Source: JBBWZH01 sp035544115 | Lineage (GTDB): Bacteria; Actinomycetota; Actinomycetes; Mycobacteriales; CADCTP01 | Assembly (NCBI GenBank): GCA_963714145.1 | Contig: OY970235.1 | Span: forward strand, 8,122,001-8,186,000 | Length of the DNA: 64,000 nucleotides | Direction of reading: 5' to 3' | In this document: piece after piece, positions 54,540-64,000 of the stretch | Layout of the letters: each line of letters opens with the position of its first letter | Numbering within the stretch: the first letter of the stretch is position 1 | The notes under the pieces: model-generated | Told to the model about the DNA's origin: nothing | Database searches by the model: none | Seen by the model: the letters and a program-made list of their open reading frames with translations, nothing else | Position numbers and translations under genes: made by a program

Positions 54540-56519
54540 GTGGCGGTCCGGAATGGTGGTGCCGGCGTGGTCTGGCTGATCGTCGCGGCCGCGAACGGGC
54601 TGGTCACGATCGCGTACCTGGCGATCGCCTGGGCGATCTGGCGTGGCCTGCGCACGTCCGGGCAGGTGCTCGGGAACCGGCTCGGGCTGGCCACCGCCGG
54701 CATCTTCTTCACCTGCGCGGTCCATCACGGCAACCACTTCGTGCACCTGCTGCTGCCGTATGCCGACCCGGGGATGCATGTCGGCATGGCCATGCGGGAC
54801 GCGTTCGACGACCCGTGGCTGGCGACCTGGGATCTGCTCACCGCCGCCGTCGGCATCTGGTACTGGACGCTGCGCAGCCGGTTCCCGGCGCTGGTCCGGG
54901 GCCCGGCCGTCTTCGAGGACCTGCGGCTGCGGGAGGCGACCGAGCGGACCCTGCGGACCAGCGAGGAGCGTTACCGCCGGATCGTGGAGACGACCGACGA
55001 GGGCGTCCTGGTGGCCGACGCCGGCGGGCGGGTGACCTTCGCCAACAGCCGGCTCAGCGAGATGCTCGGCCGGTCCGTCGATGACCTGCAGGGCCGGCGG
55101 GTGGCCGACCTGGTGCCGCCGGAGGACCGCGACACCGTGGCCGAGCAGCTGCTCGCGGCGGACCGGCACGGCAACCGGGAGCAGTACGAGCTGCGGCTGC
55201 GCCGGGCCGACGGCCGGGACCTGTGGGTGCGGGTCTCCGCGAGCCCGCTGCCGGACGACAGCGGCGCCGTCGTGGGCCGGCTCGCGATGCTGGCCGACGT
55301 CACCGAGCAGCGCAGCCTGGAGCACCAGGTACGGCAGGTGCAGAAGCTGGACGCCGTCGGCCAGCTCGCCAGCGGCGTCGCGCACGACTTCAACAACCTG
55401 CTCACGGTCATCGACGGGTACGCCACGATCCTGCTGCAGCAGCTCGACCACTCCCGCCCCGAGCGCCGGCACGTGCAGCACATCCACGCGGCCGCGCTGC
55501 GCGCCTCCGCGCTGACCCGGCAGTTGGCCGCCTTCGCCCGCGACCAGCACGTCGAGCCGCAGATGCTCAGCCTGAACGAGGTGGTCTCGGACGTCCGCGG
55601 GATGCTGGCCCGGCTGATCCCGGCGAGCGTCGCGGTGGTGATGCAGCCGACCCCCGAGCCGGCGCTGGTGCGGGCCGACCGCGGCCGGATCGAACAGGTG
55701 GTGATCAACCTCGCGGTGAACGCCCGGGACGCGATGCCCGACGGCGGCCTGCTCAGCATCGGCACCAGCCTGGTCGAGCTCGGCGCGGCCGACGCCGAGC
55801 GGGCCGGCTTGCCGGCCGGCTGGAACGTCATGCTGACCGTCTCCGACACCGGGGTCGGCATGACCCCAGAGGTCCGGGCCCGGGCCGCGGAGCCGTTCTT
55901 CACCACCAAGGAGCCCGGCCGGGGCACCGGCCTGGGCCTGGCCACGGTCTACGGGATCGTCCGGCAGGCCGGTGGGCACCTGGCCATCCACTCCGAGCCC
56001 GGCGTCGGCACCACGGTGAAGGTGCTGCTGCCGCAGGCCACCGAGATGCGCTCGGCGACCCCGGCCGGCATGCCGGCCGGGCCGGCCGCGGCCACCGGCA
56101 CCGAGACGATCCTGCTGGCCGAGGACGACGAGGAGGTCCGCGAGCTGGTGGCCGGGATGCTGGGGGCGGCCGGCTACACGGTCGTGCAGGCCCGGGACGG
56201 CCTCGAGGCCGACAGCCTGCTCGCCGTCCGGTCCGACATCGACATGCTGGTCACCGACGTGATCATGCCCGGGCTCACCGGCCCGCAGCTGGTCGAGCGG
56301 CTGGCCGCGCACGACCGGCAGCTGCCGGTGCTGTTCACCTCCGCGTACACCCGGGGCCTGATCACCCAGGACGGCCTGCTCGACCCGGCGGTCGGCTACC
56401 TGGAGAAGCCGTTCACCCCGGCCGCGCTCACCAGCAAGGTGCGGGCCGCGCTGGACCGCGGCCCGCGCGCCCGCGATGCCGCGGCACCCGGGGTGGCACC
56501 CGGACCGGCCACCGGCTGA
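54540..56519 (+). CDS. Membrane hybrid histidine kinase (PAS, HisKA, ATPase, receiver)
   Basis: 659 residues. N-terminal three-helix membrane domain (residues about 8-115) with a histidine cluster [24 protein letters not shown] domain at about 135-260 ([20 protein letters not shown]); dimerisation helix with His282 in [13 protein letters not shown]; ATPase motifs [18 protein letters not shown] and [12 protein letters not shown]; a C-terminal receiver with Asp573 in [11 protein letters not shown] and switch Lys in YLEKPFTP. The H-D-F-N-N acceptor type often acts in phosphorelay. No response regulator with output is adjacent. GTG 54540 or 54567 may be the start. The histidines could bind metal or haem; that is inference, helped only by its position beside hemB. 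Confidence 0.88.
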   Translation: MAVRNGGAGVVWLIVAAANGLVTIAYLAIAWAIWRGLRTSGQVLGNRLGLATAGIFFTCAVHHGNHFVHLLLPYADPGMHVGMAMRDAFDDPWLATWDLLTAAVGIWYWTLRSRFPALVRGPAVFEDLRLREATERTLRTSEERYRRIVETTDEGVLVADAGGRVTFANSRLSEMLGRSVDDLQGRRVADLVPPEDRDTVAEQLLAADRHGNREQYELRLRRADGRDLWVRVSASPLPDDSGAVVGRLAMLADVTEQRSLEHQVRQVQKLDAVGQLASGVAHDFNNLLTVIDGYATILLQQLDHSRPERRHVQHIHAAALRASALTRQLAAFARDQHVEPQMLSLNEVVSDVRGMLARLIPASVAVVMQPTPEPALVRADRGRIEQVVINLAVNARDAMPDGGLLSIGTSLVELGAADAERAGLPAGWNVMLTVSDTGVGMTPEVRARAAEPFFTTKEPGRGTGLGLATVYGIVRQAGGHLAIHSEPGVGTTVKVLLPQATEMRSATPAGMPAGPAAATGTETILLAEDDEEVRELVAGMLGAAGYTVVQARDGLEADSLLAVRSDIDMLVTDVIMPGLTGPQLVERLAAHDRQLPVLFTSAYTRGLITQDGLLDPAVGYLEKPFTPAALTSKVRAALDRGPRARDAAAPGVAPGPATG

Positions 56520-56526
56520 GCCGCGG

Positions 56527-57663
56527 TCAGCCGGCCGGTGCGGTCGCCAGTTCGGCGATCGCGGCGGCGGCGCGGTCGAGCTCGGCGTCGGTGTTGTAGT
56601 AGTGCACCGAGGCGCGGACCACCGCGGCGAGGTCGCGGTCGCGCATGTCCAGCAGGGTCGACGCGGCCGCGCTGACCGCGACCGTGATCCCCTGCCCGGC
56701 CAGCCGGTCGCGCACCCGCGCGGCCGCCACCCCGGCCAGGTCGAACGAGACGATGCCGCCCCGGTGCAGGCCCTTGTCCCGGACCGTCACCCCGGGTACC
56801 GCGGCCAGCCGGGCGCGCAGGCCGGCGGCGAGCGCCTGGATCCGGGCCCAGCCGGCCGGGACGCCGACCGCCCGCGCGTAGTCGACCGCGGTGCCGAGCC
56901 CGACCCGGGCGGCCACGCTGCTCTCGAAGGACTCGAACCGGCGGGCGTCCGGGCGGGGCCGGTAGCTGTCCGGGCCGGTCCAGGTGGCCGAGGTGAGGTC
57001 CAGGAACGGCGGTTCCAGCTCGGCCAGCCGGTCCCGGCGGACGTAGAGCGCGCCGCTGCCGCGCGGGGCGCGCAGGTACTTGCGGCCGGTGAAGCTGAGC
57101 AGGTCGCAGCCGATCTCGGCGACGTCCACCGGCAGCTGCCCGACGGTCTGGCAGGCGTCCAGCAGGTAGAGCACGCCGGCCGCGCGGGCCACCCGGCCGA
57201 CCTCGGCCGCCGGGTTGACCAGCCCGCCGTTGGTCGGCATGTGCACGATCGAGATCAGCCGCACCCGCTCGTCGAGCATGCCGGCCAGCGCCGCCACGTC
57301 CAGTTGGCCGTGCTCGTCGTCCGGCACCGCCTCGACCACGACCCCGTACCGGCGGGCCGCCTGCAGGTAGTTGATGTAGTTGCTGGCGTACTCGGCCCGG
57401 GCGGTCAGGATCCGGTCGCCGGGCTGGAAGCCGATCGAGTGGAACGCCATGTTCCAGCCGGCGGTGGCGCTCTCTAGCAGCGCCACCTCGTCCGGCCCGC
57501 AGTTCAGCAGGCCGGCGATGGACCGGTAGGTGCCGGCCAGCGCGTCCGCCGCCTCGGCCTCGGCCCGGTAGCCGCCGATCTCGGCCTCCCGGCGGATGTG
57601 CGCCAGCACCGCGTCCACGACCGGTCGCGGCTGCAGCGCGCTGCCGGCGTTGTCCAGGTACAC
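56527..57663 (-). CDS. PLP-dependent class V aminotransferase (cysteine desulfurase-like)
   Basis: 378 residues from GTG 57663. Motifs: YLDNAGSALQPRPVVDAV, LLESATAGWNMAFHS, LLDACQTVGQLPVDV (PLP Asp and Gln), LLSFTGRKYLRAPRGSGALY with the Schiff-base Lys in GRK, and HRGGIVSFDLAG. The group includes cysteine desulfurases, isopenicillin-epimerase-like and ergothioneine lyases (EgtE); which one is not clear. Homologous-looking residues LDVDGLRADTPATGRL precede the GTG in frame without a usual start; the ATG of gcgctggATG just upstream would give them if one base were missing, so the true start may be about 57690. Confidence 0.82.
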   Translation of the reverse strand: MYLDNAGSALQPRPVVDAVLAHIRREAEIGGYRAEAEAADALAGTYRSIAGLLNCGPDEVALLESATAGWNMAFHSIGFQPGDRILTARAEYASNYINYLQAARRYGVVVEAVPDDEHGQLDVAALAGMLDERVRLISIVHMPTNGGLVNPAAEVGRVARAAGVLYLLDACQTVGQLPVDVAEIGCDLLSFTGRKYLRAPRGSGALYVRRDRLAELEPPFLDLTSATWTGPDSYRPRPDARRFESFESSVAARVGLGTAVDYARAVGVPAGWARIQALAAGLRARLAAVPGVTVRDKGLHRGGIVSFDLAGVAAARVRDRLAGQGITVAVSAAASTLLDMRDRDLAAVVRASVHYYNTDAELDRAAAAIAELATAPAG

Positions 57664-57719
57664 CAGCCGGCCGGTGGCCGGAGTGTCAGCCCGCAGCCCG
57701 TCGACATCCAGCGCGGTGG

Positions 57720-59003
57720 TCAGCAGGCCGCGGCCGTCTCGGCCGGGGTCGGGCTGTCCGTCGGCGTCCCGGTCGGCGGGTCCGTCGCGGCCGGGCTGTC
57801 GACGTCGGCCGGGGTCTGGGTCGGGGAGTCGGTCGGGGTCTGGTCCGAGCCGGGGCTGTCGGTCGGCGTCGGCGTGGGCGTCGGCGTGCAGGTCGGCGTC
57901 GGGGTGGGCGTCGGCGTGTCCGTCGGCGTCGGGGTCGGCGTCGGCGTCGGGGTGTCGGTCGGGGTCGGCGTGGGGGTCGGGGTCGGCGTCCCGGTCGGGG
58001 TCGGGGTCGGGGTGGGCGTGGGGGTCGGCGTCGGGTCCGGCGTGCCGGCCGGCGGCGGACCCACGGTCACCGGCGGCAGCGTCCCGGGTGGCGGCTTCGG
58101 CAGCGTGCCGCCGTGCGCGACGCCGGCCGGCAGCTGGTCGACCCGCACCCCGCTGGCGTACTCGGCGCTGAGGTCGAGCACCAGCCGGACGTAGTCCTCG
58201 GAGTGGTTGTAGCTGAACACCGCGTCGTGCAGCCCGGCCGGGGTGCGCAGGTTCCGGCCGGCGGCGCAGAGGTAGTTGCCGGCGGCCAGCGCCGCGTCGT
58301 CGATGTCGAACGGGTCGGCCCGGCGGTCGCCGTCGCCGTCCACCGCGAACGAGGCCCAGGTGCCCGGGATGAACTGCATCGGACCGACCGCGCGGTCGTA
58401 CACGGTGTCGCCGTCCAGCCGGCCCCCGTCGGTGTCGGAGATCTTGCCGAAGCTCGGTCGGCCGTCCAGCCGGACACCCAGGATCGGCGGGCTGGACCGG
58501 CCGTCCAGCAGCAGCTGGGATCCGGCGAACCGGCCGTGGTTGGACTCCACCCGGCCGATCGCGGCCAGCAGCGACCAGCTCAGCCCGCAGCCCGGCAGGT
58601 CCACCGCGAGCCGGCGCTCGGCGTTGCGGTACGCGGTCAGCGCGACCAGCGGGATGCCGTTGCCGGCCAGCTGCGCGGCGATACCGGCGGTGGGCGAGGT
58701 CGCCCCCGGGGTGCCGGGCACGCCGGGAACGGACGGGGTGACCGTGATCGTCGGCACCGTGCTGCCCGGCAGCACACCGTCGAACCCGGGAAAGCCGCCG
58801 TCCGCCGCCGGGTAGCTGAGCCCGCCGGCCTGCAGCGTGCCGACCACCGGGCTGACGCCGGATGCGCCGGCCGCCGCGGATGCCGAGGCGGCGGTGACCG
58901 AAGCCAACGCGACCAGGGCCAGCGGTAACCGACGGCGCCTCGTCAGCTGACGCGCCTTCTTCTTGACGCGATCCCTACGACGGCGCTGTCCGGCCGGGCT
59001 CAT
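57720..59003 (-). CDS. Secreted lytic transglycosylase-like protein with Thr-Pro tail
   Basis: 427 residues. Basic N-terminus and signal/anchor ([20 protein letters not shown]), linker, then an SLT-type lysozyme-fold domain at about 115-285: [17 protein letters not shown] with catalytic Glu, [20 protein letters not shown] and [29 protein letters not shown]. It cuts peptidoglycan glycan strands with 1,6-anhydro products. The last about 110 residues are Pro-Thr dipeptide repeats (bases about 57840-58040) with one internal Cys and a terminal Cys. Such tails span the wall; O-mannosylation is plausible. ATG 59003 has ggggag upstream. Confidence 0.85.
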   Translation of the reverse strand: MSPAGQRRRRDRVKKKARQLTRRRRLPLALVALASVTAASASAAAGASGVSPVVGTLQAGGLSYPAADGGFPGFDGVLPGSTVPTITVTPSVPGVPGTPGATSPTAGIAAQLAGNGIPLVALTAYRNAERRLAVDLPGCGLSWSLLAAIGRVESNHGRFAGSQLLLDGRSSPPILGVRLDGRPSFGKISDTDGGRLDGDTVYDRAVGPMQFIPGTWASFAVDGDGDRRADPFDIDDAALAAGNYLCAAGRNLRTPAGLHDAVFSYNHSEDYVRLVLDLSAEYASGVRVDQLPAGVAHGGTLPKPPPGTLPPVTVGPPPAGTPDPTPTPTPTPTPTPTGTPTPTPTPTPTDTPTPTPTPTPTDTPTPTPTPTCTPTPTPTPTDSPGSDQTPTDSPTQTPADVDSPAATDPPTGTPTDSPTPAETAAAC

Positions 59004-59190
59004 AGCTCCCCTTCCGTGTCCACGGCAGGTACGCAGGCCCGACCCTAACCCGGCGTCCCGTCTCGTGCGCGAGCAGTTCGGGCAGGTTCAGCTGCCTTTC
59101 CCGCAGTGCTCGCCGGGCAGATGGCTGGTCGGCGCACCGGCCGGCGACCTTAGCCAAACGACCCAAGGGCTGGCTGGGACACTGTTTCCC

Positions 59191-60510
59191 GTGACGTATC
59201 CGTATTCGGCGCCAGCGTCCGAGGCTCTCTTCGCCAGCGCACGGGCGGTGACCCCGGGCGGCGTGAATTCACCCGTCCGGGCGTTCCAGGCCGTGGGTGG
59301 CACACCGCGGTTCATGGTGGCCGGGCGCGGTCCATACCTCACCGACGCGGACGCCCGGGAGTATGTGGACCTGATCTGCTCCTGGGGTCCGATGATCCTC
59401 GGCCACGCGCACCCGGCGGTGGTGGACGCGGTGCGCCGGGCGGTCGGCGCCGGCACCAGCTTCGGCACGCCGACCGCCGGCGAGGTCGACCTCGCCGAGG
59501 AGATCGTCACCCGGATGGCGCCGGTGGTCGAGGCGGTCCGGCTGGTGAACTCCGGCACCGAGGCGACGATGTCGGCGATCCGGCTGGCCCGCGGCTACAC
59601 CGGCCGGGCCAAGGTGATCAAGTTCGCCGGCTGCTACCACGGCCACGTGGACGCGCTGCTGGCGGCGGCCGGCTCCGGCGTGGCGACCCTGGCGCTGCCG
59701 GATACCCCCGGAGTGACCGGCGCACAGGCCGGCGACACGATCGTGCTGCCGTACAACGACGAGGCGGCGGTGGCGGCGGCCTTCGAGCGCTACCCGGACG
59801 AGATCGCCTGCGTGATCACCGAGGCGGCGGCGGCGAACATGGGCGTGGTGCCGCCGCTGCCCGGCTTCAACGCGGCGCTGCGCCGGATCACCGCCGAGCA
59901 CGGCGCGCTGCTGATCCTGGACGAGGTGATGACCGGTTTCCGGGTCTCCGGCTCCGGCTGGTACGGCCTCGACCCGGTCGCCGCCGACCTGTTCACCTTC
60001 GGCAAGGTGATGAGCGGCGGGCTGCCGGCGGCGGCGTTCGGCGGCCGGGCCGAGGTGATGGCCCGGCTCGCCCCGGTCGGGCCGGTGTACCAGGCCGGCA
60101 CCCTGTCCGGGAACCCGATCGCGGTGGCCGCCGGGCTCGCCACGCTGCGGGCCTGTACGGCCGACGTGTACGCGACGGTGAACCACGCGGCCGGGGTGCT
60201 GGCCGGGCTGGTCGGCGACGCGCTGGCCAAGGAGGGCGTGCCACACGTGGTGCAGACCGCGGGCAGCCTGTTCTCGGTCTTCTTCACCGGGTCGCCGGTG
60301 GCCGACTACGACGCGGCCCGCCGGCAGCAGGCCTACCGGTACCCGCCGTTCTTCCACGCGCTGCTGGCCCGCGGGGTCTACCCGCCGCCGTCCGCGTTCG
60401 AGGCCTGGTTCGTCTCGGCCGCGCACGACGACGCCGCGCTGGACCGGGTCGCCGCCGCGCTGCCTGATGCGGCCCGGGCCGCCGCGGCCGCGCCGGAGCC
60501 GGCCCCGTGA
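59191..60510 (+). CDS. hemL: Glutamate-1-semialdehyde 2,1-aminomutase
   Basis: 439 residues. Converts glutamate-1-semialdehyde to 5-aminolevulinate with PMP/PLP, the step after HemA. Signatures: [74 protein letters not shown] and PLP Lys272 in [21 protein letters not shown] 59191 is chosen by homology. It overlaps the mutase-like gene by 4 bases. Separated from hemACDB by three unrelated genes. Confidence 0.95.
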   Translation: MTYPYSAPASEALFASARAVTPGGVNSPVRAFQAVGGTPRFMVAGRGPYLTDADAREYVDLICSWGPMILGHAHPAVVDAVRRAVGAGTSFGTPTAGEVDLAEEIVTRMAPVVEAVRLVNSGTEATMSAIRLARGYTGRAKVIKFAGCYHGHVDALLAAAGSGVATLALPDTPGVTGAQAGDTIVLPYNDEAAVAAAFERYPDEIACVITEAAAANMGVVPPLPGFNAALRRITAEHGALLILDEVMTGFRVSGSGWYGLDPVAADLFTFGKVMSGGLPAAAFGGRAEVMARLAPVGPVYQAGTLSGNPIAVAAGLATLRACTADVYATVNHAAGVLAGLVGDALAKEGVPHVVQTAGSLFSVFFTGSPVADYDAARRQQAYRYPPFFHALLARGVYPPPSAFEAWFVSAAHDDAALDRVAAALPDAARAAAAAPEPAP

Positions 60511-61140
60511 CCCGCACCGTCGTGCACCTGCTCCGGCACGGCGAGGTGGACAACCCGAACAAGATCATGTACGGCCGGCTGCCCGGCTTCCACCTCTCCG
60601 CGAACGGCCGGCGGATGGCCGAGCGGGCCGCCAAGTCGCTGCTCGACCGGGACATCACCTACCTCGTGTCCAGCCCGCTGGAGCGGGCCCGGGAGACCGC
60701 CGAGCCGCTGGCCAGCGCCCTCGACCTGCCGGTGCGCCTCGACGACCGGCTGATCGAGGCGGACAACTCGTTCCAGGGCGTGCGGGTCGGCAACGGCCCG
60801 CGGTTCCTGCTGAACCCGCGCTGCTGGCCGCGGCTGCGCAACCCGGCCCGGCCGTCCTGGGGCGAGCCGTACCTGGTGCTCGCCGCCCGGATGTGGGCCG
60901 CCACCACCGCGGCCCGGGACGCCGCCAGCGGGCACGAGGCGGTCTGCGTCAGCCACCAGTCTCCCGATCTGGACGCTGCGCCGGTACGTCGAGGGTGGTC
61001 GGCTCTGGCACGACCCGCGCAAGCGCCAGTGCGCGCTCGCCTCGCTGACCAGCTTCACCTTCGACGGCGACCGGGTGATCGAGATCGCGTACACCGAACC
61101 GGCCGGCGGCGATCCACCCGACACCGTCCCCGGCGCGTAG
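60507..61140 (+). CDS. Histidine phosphatase (phosphoglycerate mutase-like, Rv0525-like), frameshifted
   Basis: About 210 residues after repair. Catalytic His in [20 protein letters not shown], Arg in [17 protein letters not shown], Glu near [12 protein letters not shown] and second His in [18 protein letters not shown]. The frame shifts by one extra T at base 60960; without it the C-terminus [20 protein letters not shown] is restored and ends at TAG 61138-61140. True substrate unknown; the conserved place between hemL and resA suggests a link with haem or cytochrome maturation. Confidence 0.85.
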
Positions 61141-61198
61141 GGCCGCCGCGGCCCACCCCGGCTGCGCGCCGGTCAGGCCCGGCGCGGACACTGGTCCG

Positions 61199-61777
61199 GT
61201 GCCGCGTCGTGCCTGGTCCCTGCTGCTTGTGCTGGTCAGCGTCGTGCTGGGCGGTTGCATGGGCGGGGCGGACGCGGTAGACCAGTCGGCCGGCGGGGAG
61301 TTCCGGTTCGTCGCCGGCACCGGCCGGGGCGAGACGATCGCGGCGCCGGACCGCAAACCCGCCCCGGATGTCAGCGGCGGCCTGCTCGGCGGCGGCCGGC
61401 TCGACGTGGGCAGCCTGCGCGGCAAGGTCGTGGTGCTCAACTTCTGGGCGTCCTGGTGCGGCCCGTGCCGGGTCGAGTCGCCCGACTTCGCCAAGGTGTA
61501 CGCCGACACGAAGGCCCGCGGCGTCGAGTTCGTCGGCATCGCGGTCAAGGACGACGAGCAGACCGCGCGCGCCTTCGTCAGCACGAACAAGATCGGCTAC
61601 CCCAGCCTGTACGACCCGAACGGCAAGGTCGCGCTGCGGTTCCGGGATTTCCCGCCGCGCGCGCTGCCGTACACGATCGTGCTGGACAAGGCCGGCCGGG
61701 TGGCCGCCGTCTACCTCGTCCCGCTGCTGCGCGAGGACATCGAGCCGGTCGTGACCAGGCTGGCGGCCGAACGGTGA
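61199..61777 (+). CDS. resA: ResA/TlpA-like thioredoxin lipoprotein
   Basis: 192 residues. Signal with lipobox VVLGGC, then a thioredoxin fold: KVVVLNFWASWCGPCRVESP with redox C-G-P-C, VGIAVKDDEQTARAFV and cis-Pro loop ALPYTIVLDKAGRV. ResA keeps the haem-binding cysteines of apocytochrome c reduced on the outer side. The stop overlaps the ccdA start (GTGA). Matches Rv0526. Confidence 0.92.
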   Translation: MPRRAWSLLLVLVSVVLGGCMGGADAVDQSAGGEFRFVAGTGRGETIAAPDRKPAPDVSGGLLGGGRLDVGSLRGKVVVLNFWASWCGPCRVESPDFAKVYADTKARGVEFVGIAVKDDEQTARAFVSTNKIGYPSLYDPNGKVALRFRDFPPRALPYTIVLDKAGRVAAVYLVPLLREDIEPVVTRLAAER

Positions 61778-62901
61778 CGCTCGCGGCCGGCGTCGGCGAC
61801 ACCTTCGCCCGCACCGTCACCGACGGCCCGCTGCTGGTCGCCGCGCTGGTGGCCGCGCTGGTCGGGTTGATCAGCTTTCTCTCCCCGTGCGTGCTGCCGC
61901 TCGTCCCCGGCTACCTGTCCTACGTCACCGGCCTGGCCGCGGCCGACGTCGCCAGCCACCGCCCCACCCCGCCGCCCGCCGGGGCCGCCGCCGAGCCACC
62001 GCCGGCTGAGCTGGTTCCGGCTGAGCGGGCGCCGGCTGAGTGGGTTCCGGCTGAGCCGCCGCCCGGGAGGCCGTCCATCGGGCCGGTCTGCGGCACGGCC
62101 CGCCTCGGCCCGATCCCGTCCGCCGCCCCGGTCGGCCCCGGGCCCGCTGCCGGCGCTGGGTCCGCTGCCGGCGCTGGGCCCGTTGCCGGCGCTGGGCCCG
62201 TTGCCGGCGCGGGGCCCGCCGCGGGCGCCGGGTCTGCCGCCGGCAGCTGGCCGGCGGCCGAGCCGCGCGCCGTCGCGGTGGCGACCCGGCCGGCGGCGGC
62301 GCACCGGCCCCGGTTGCGGGTCAGCCGGACGATGCTCGGCGCGGCTCTGTTCGTGCTCGGCTTCACCGCGGTCTTCGTCGCCTACGGGACGTTCTTCGGC
62401 ACCCTGGGGGCCCACCTGCTGCGGCACCAGGAGCTGGTCGAGCGGGTGCTCGGCGGCGTGGTCGTGCTGCTCGGGCTGGCGTTCCTGGGCCTGCTGCCGG
62501 GGCTGCAACGGGAGGTCCGGTTCCACCGGCTGCCGGCGACCGGCCTGGTCGGCGCGCCGCTGCTGGGCGTGGTCTTCGGCCTGGGCTGGACGCCCTGCAT
62601 CGGCCCGACCCTGGGCGCGGTGCAGACGCTGGCCTACTCCTCGGCCAGCGCCGGCCGCGGCGCGCTGCTGTCCGCGGCCTACTGCCTCGGCCTGGGGGTT
62701 CCGTTCCTGCTTGCGGCGAGCGGGGTGCGCTGGCTGGCGGCGGGGCTGGGCGCGGTCCGCCGGCACACGATCTGGGTCACGTACGCCGGCGGTGGGCTGC
62801 TGGTCGTGCTCGGCCTGCTGCTGGTCACCGGCGCCTGGGGGCACCTGATGAACGAGCTGCGTTCCTGGGTCGGCACGTCCGGGCTGGGGACCTCGCTGTG
62901 A
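61774..62901 (+). CDS. ccdA: Cytochrome c biogenesis thiol transporter CcdA with long inserted loop
   Basis: 375 residues against about 240-290 in the family. Helix 1 with FLSPCVLPLVPGYLSYVTGL (redox Cys) and a matching VFGLGWTPCIGPTLGAVQTL (second redox Cys) show a CcdA, which carries electrons from cytoplasmic thioredoxin to ResA. Between helix 1 and helix 2 (residues about 55-180) is an Ala/Pro/Glu/Gly-rich insert with PAELVPAERAPAEWVPAE and GAGPVAGAGPVAGAGPAAG repeats (bases about 61960-62260). It would lie in a loop, perhaps cytoplasmic. Overlaps resA and resB by 4 bases. Confidence 0.9.
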   Translation: MTLAAGVGDTFARTVTDGPLLVAALVAALVGLISFLSPCVLPLVPGYLSYVTGLAAADVASHRPTPPPAGAAAEPPPAELVPAERAPAEWVPAEPPPGRPSIGPVCGTARLGPIPSAAPVGPGPAAGAGSAAGAGPVAGAGPVAGAGPAAGAGSAAGSWPAAEPRAVAVATRPAAAHRPRLRVSRTMLGAALFVLGFTAVFVAYGTFFGTLGAHLLRHQELVERVLGGVVVLLGLAFLGLLPGLQREVRFHRLPATGLVGAPLLGVVFGLGWTPCIGPTLGAVQTLAYSSASAGRGALLSAAYCLGLGVPFLLAASGVRWLAAGLGAVRRHTIWVTYAGGGLLVVLGLLLVTGAWGHLMNELRSWVGTSGLGTSL

Positions 62902-64000
62902 CCACCACCGAGCCGGCCGCCGGGGTCGCCGGGGAAGCGGTCGCCGGCGAGGAGGCCGCCACCGCGCTGTCCACCCAGCCGGCCCCGCCGGACCGGGACG
63001 GCCGCCGGTACGTCGGCGTCACCGGCCGGCTGCGCCGCGGCTGGCGGCGGCTGACCAGCATGCGCACCGCGCTGATGCTGCTGTTCCTGCTGGCGCTCGC
63101 GGCCGTCCCCGGCTCGCTGCTGCCGCAGCGCCCGCTGAACCCGGCCAAGGTCGACCGCTACCTGGCCGAGCACGGCGCGCTCGGCCGCTTCCTGGACCGG
63201 CTCGGCGCGTTCGACGTGTTCGGTACGCCCTGGTTCGCCGCGATCTACCTGCTGCTGTTCATCTCGCTCATCGGCTGCCTGGTGCCGCGGATCCGGTTGC
63301 ACGCGCGGGCGCTGCGGTCCGCCCCGCCGGCCACGCCGCGGCGGCTCAGCCGGCTGCCCGAGTCGGCCCGGTACGAGCTGGCCGCCACCCCGGACGCCGC
63401 GGCGGCGGCCGCGCGGAAGGTGCTGCGCGGCTGGCGGGTGGTCGTCCGGGACGAGCCGGCCGGCGTCCGCACCGTCGCCGCCGAGCGCGGCTACCTGCGG
63501 GAGACCGGCAACCTGCTGTTCCACATCGCGCTGACCGTGCTGCTGGTCGGCGTCGCGGCCGGCCGGCTCTGGGGTTACCAGGGCACCGTGCTGGTCGAGG
63601 AGGGCAAGGGTTTCTGCAACAGCGTCGCCCTGTACGACTCGTTCCGGCCCGGCCGGCTGATCAACGGCAGCCTCACCCCGTTCTGCGTCGACAAGATGGA
63701 CAGCTTCACCGCGACGTACGAGGCGAACGGCACCCCGGCGCTGTTCCGCGCCGATATCGAGTACTCGGTCGGCATCGACGGCGCCGAGCGGCGCTACCCG
63801 CTGGAGGTCAACCACCCGCTGCGGCTCGACGGGGTGCGGGTCTACCTGGTCAGCCACGGCTTCTCGCCGCGGTTCACCGTGCGTACCCCGTCCGGCCAGG
63901 TGTTCAAGGACATCTCGGCACCGTTCCTGCCGCAGGACGGCCAGCTGCTGTCCGAGGGCGCGGTCAAGCTGCCGGACGCCCGCCCCAAACAGCTCGCGCT
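62898..64000 (+). CDS. resB: Cytochrome c biogenesis protein ResB, 5' part (runs past window end)
   Basis: 367 residues visible. Basic start then membrane helices (LMLLFLLALAAVPGSLLPQR, FAAIYLLLFISLIGCLVPRI, LLFHIALTVLLVGVAAGRLW) and the large outer domain (GYQGTVLVEEGKGFCNSVAL, VNHPLRLDGVRVYLVSHGFS). ResB works with CcsA (ResC) as the system II haem exporter and lyase for cytochrome c; ccsA is expected just beyond the window. GTG 62898 overlaps the ccdA stop. Confidence 0.93.
   Translation, partial: MTTTEPAAGVAGEAVAGEEAATALSTQPAPPDRDGRRYVGVTGRLRRGWRRLTSMRTALMLLFLLALAAVPGSLLPQRPLNPAKVDRYLAEHGALGRFLDRLGAFDVFGTPWFAAIYLLLFISLIGCLVPRIRLHARALRSAPPATPRRLSRLPESARYELAATPDAAAAAARKVLRGWRVVVRDEPAGVRTVAAERGYLRETGNLLFHIALTVLLVGVAAGRLWGYQGTVLVEEGKGFCNSVALYDSFRPGRLINGSLTPFCVDKMDSFTATYEANGTPALFRADIEYSVGIDGAERRYPLEVNHPLRLDGVRVYLVSHGFSPRFTVRTPSGQVFKDISAPFLPQDGQLLSEGAVKLPDARPKQLA

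Noticed and set aside
57840..58040. CRISPR-like regular repeats
   Set aside because: Short in-frame repeats without unique spacers that encode the Thr-Pro tail of a secreted protein.

Overview
This 64 kb window is a very GC-rich actinobacterial chromosome segment, probably from a sporulating Micromonosporales-type organism. That placement is an inference from codon and base use, a BldN-type sigma factor with an RsbN-like partner, SigE-family ECF factors and mycothiol (mshA). I see no rRNA, tRNA, CRISPR array, transposase, phage gene or replication origin.

The backbone follows, from memory, the gene order of the Mycobacterium tuberculosis Rv0474-Rv0529 segment. In order: XRE regulator and HbhA-like protein (3.9-5.0 kb), DUF2516 protein (8.4 kb), murB (12.6 kb), mshA and YbjN-like (13.7-15.5 kb), gpmA (18.2 kb), phoU with senX3-regX3 (18.9-21.8 kb), a Cys-rich Rv0495c-like gene, ppx/gppA, an Rv0497-like membrane protein and an Rv0498-like TIM barrel (21.9-26.3 kb), proC (27.4 kb), an excisionase-like HTH protein and the 32-residue ribosomal protein bS22 (36.6-37.0 kb), a galE2-like epimerase and acyltransferase (38.1-40.3 kb), serB1 (41.8-42.7 kb), a glutaredoxin-like protein (47.3 kb), rex-hemACDB (48.8-54.4 kb), hemL, a phosphoglycerate-mutase-like protein and the cytochrome c maturation genes resA-ccdA-resB (59.2 kb to the edge). 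Tetrapyrrole synthesis and cytochrome c maturation are therefore close together, and rex-hemACDB sits under a textbook Rex operator.

Accessory genes are inserted between the conserved blocks: a BKACE-type enzyme, an asparaginase and a membrane-anchored sigma-like fusion (0.5-3.8 kb); two tandem paralogous ECF sigma/anti-sigma pairs that split hbhA from the DUF2516 gene (5.05-8.23 kb); a lipoprotein, GNAT, macro domain, Ohr, methyltransferase and SDR (8.7-12.5 kb); an MFS exporter with TetR (15.8-18.1 kb); proline dehydrogenase in front of proC; an island of STAND regulator, secreted subtilase and MacAB-like transporter with structured repeats (28.2-36.5 kb); a membrane beta-propeller-like protein; the rsbN/bldN pair; an acyl-CoA synthetase and MarR; and a hybrid histidine kinase, class V aminotransferase and Thr-Pro-tailed transglycosylase between hemB and hemL (54.5-59.0 kb).

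Two window-wide patterns matter to a user. First, about fourteen single-base indels, mostly +1 insertions, break otherwise conserved genes (ygfZ, asparaginase, senX3, regX3 five times, the Rv0495c-like gene, a MacB permease, hemD, the mutase-like gene). This looks like draft sequence error, so translated products of those genes should be repaired before use. Second, fourteen genes on both strands have a TAnnnT -10 hexamer 6-8 bases before the start codon and no ribosome binding site, which points to leaderless transcripts and fixes several start codons.
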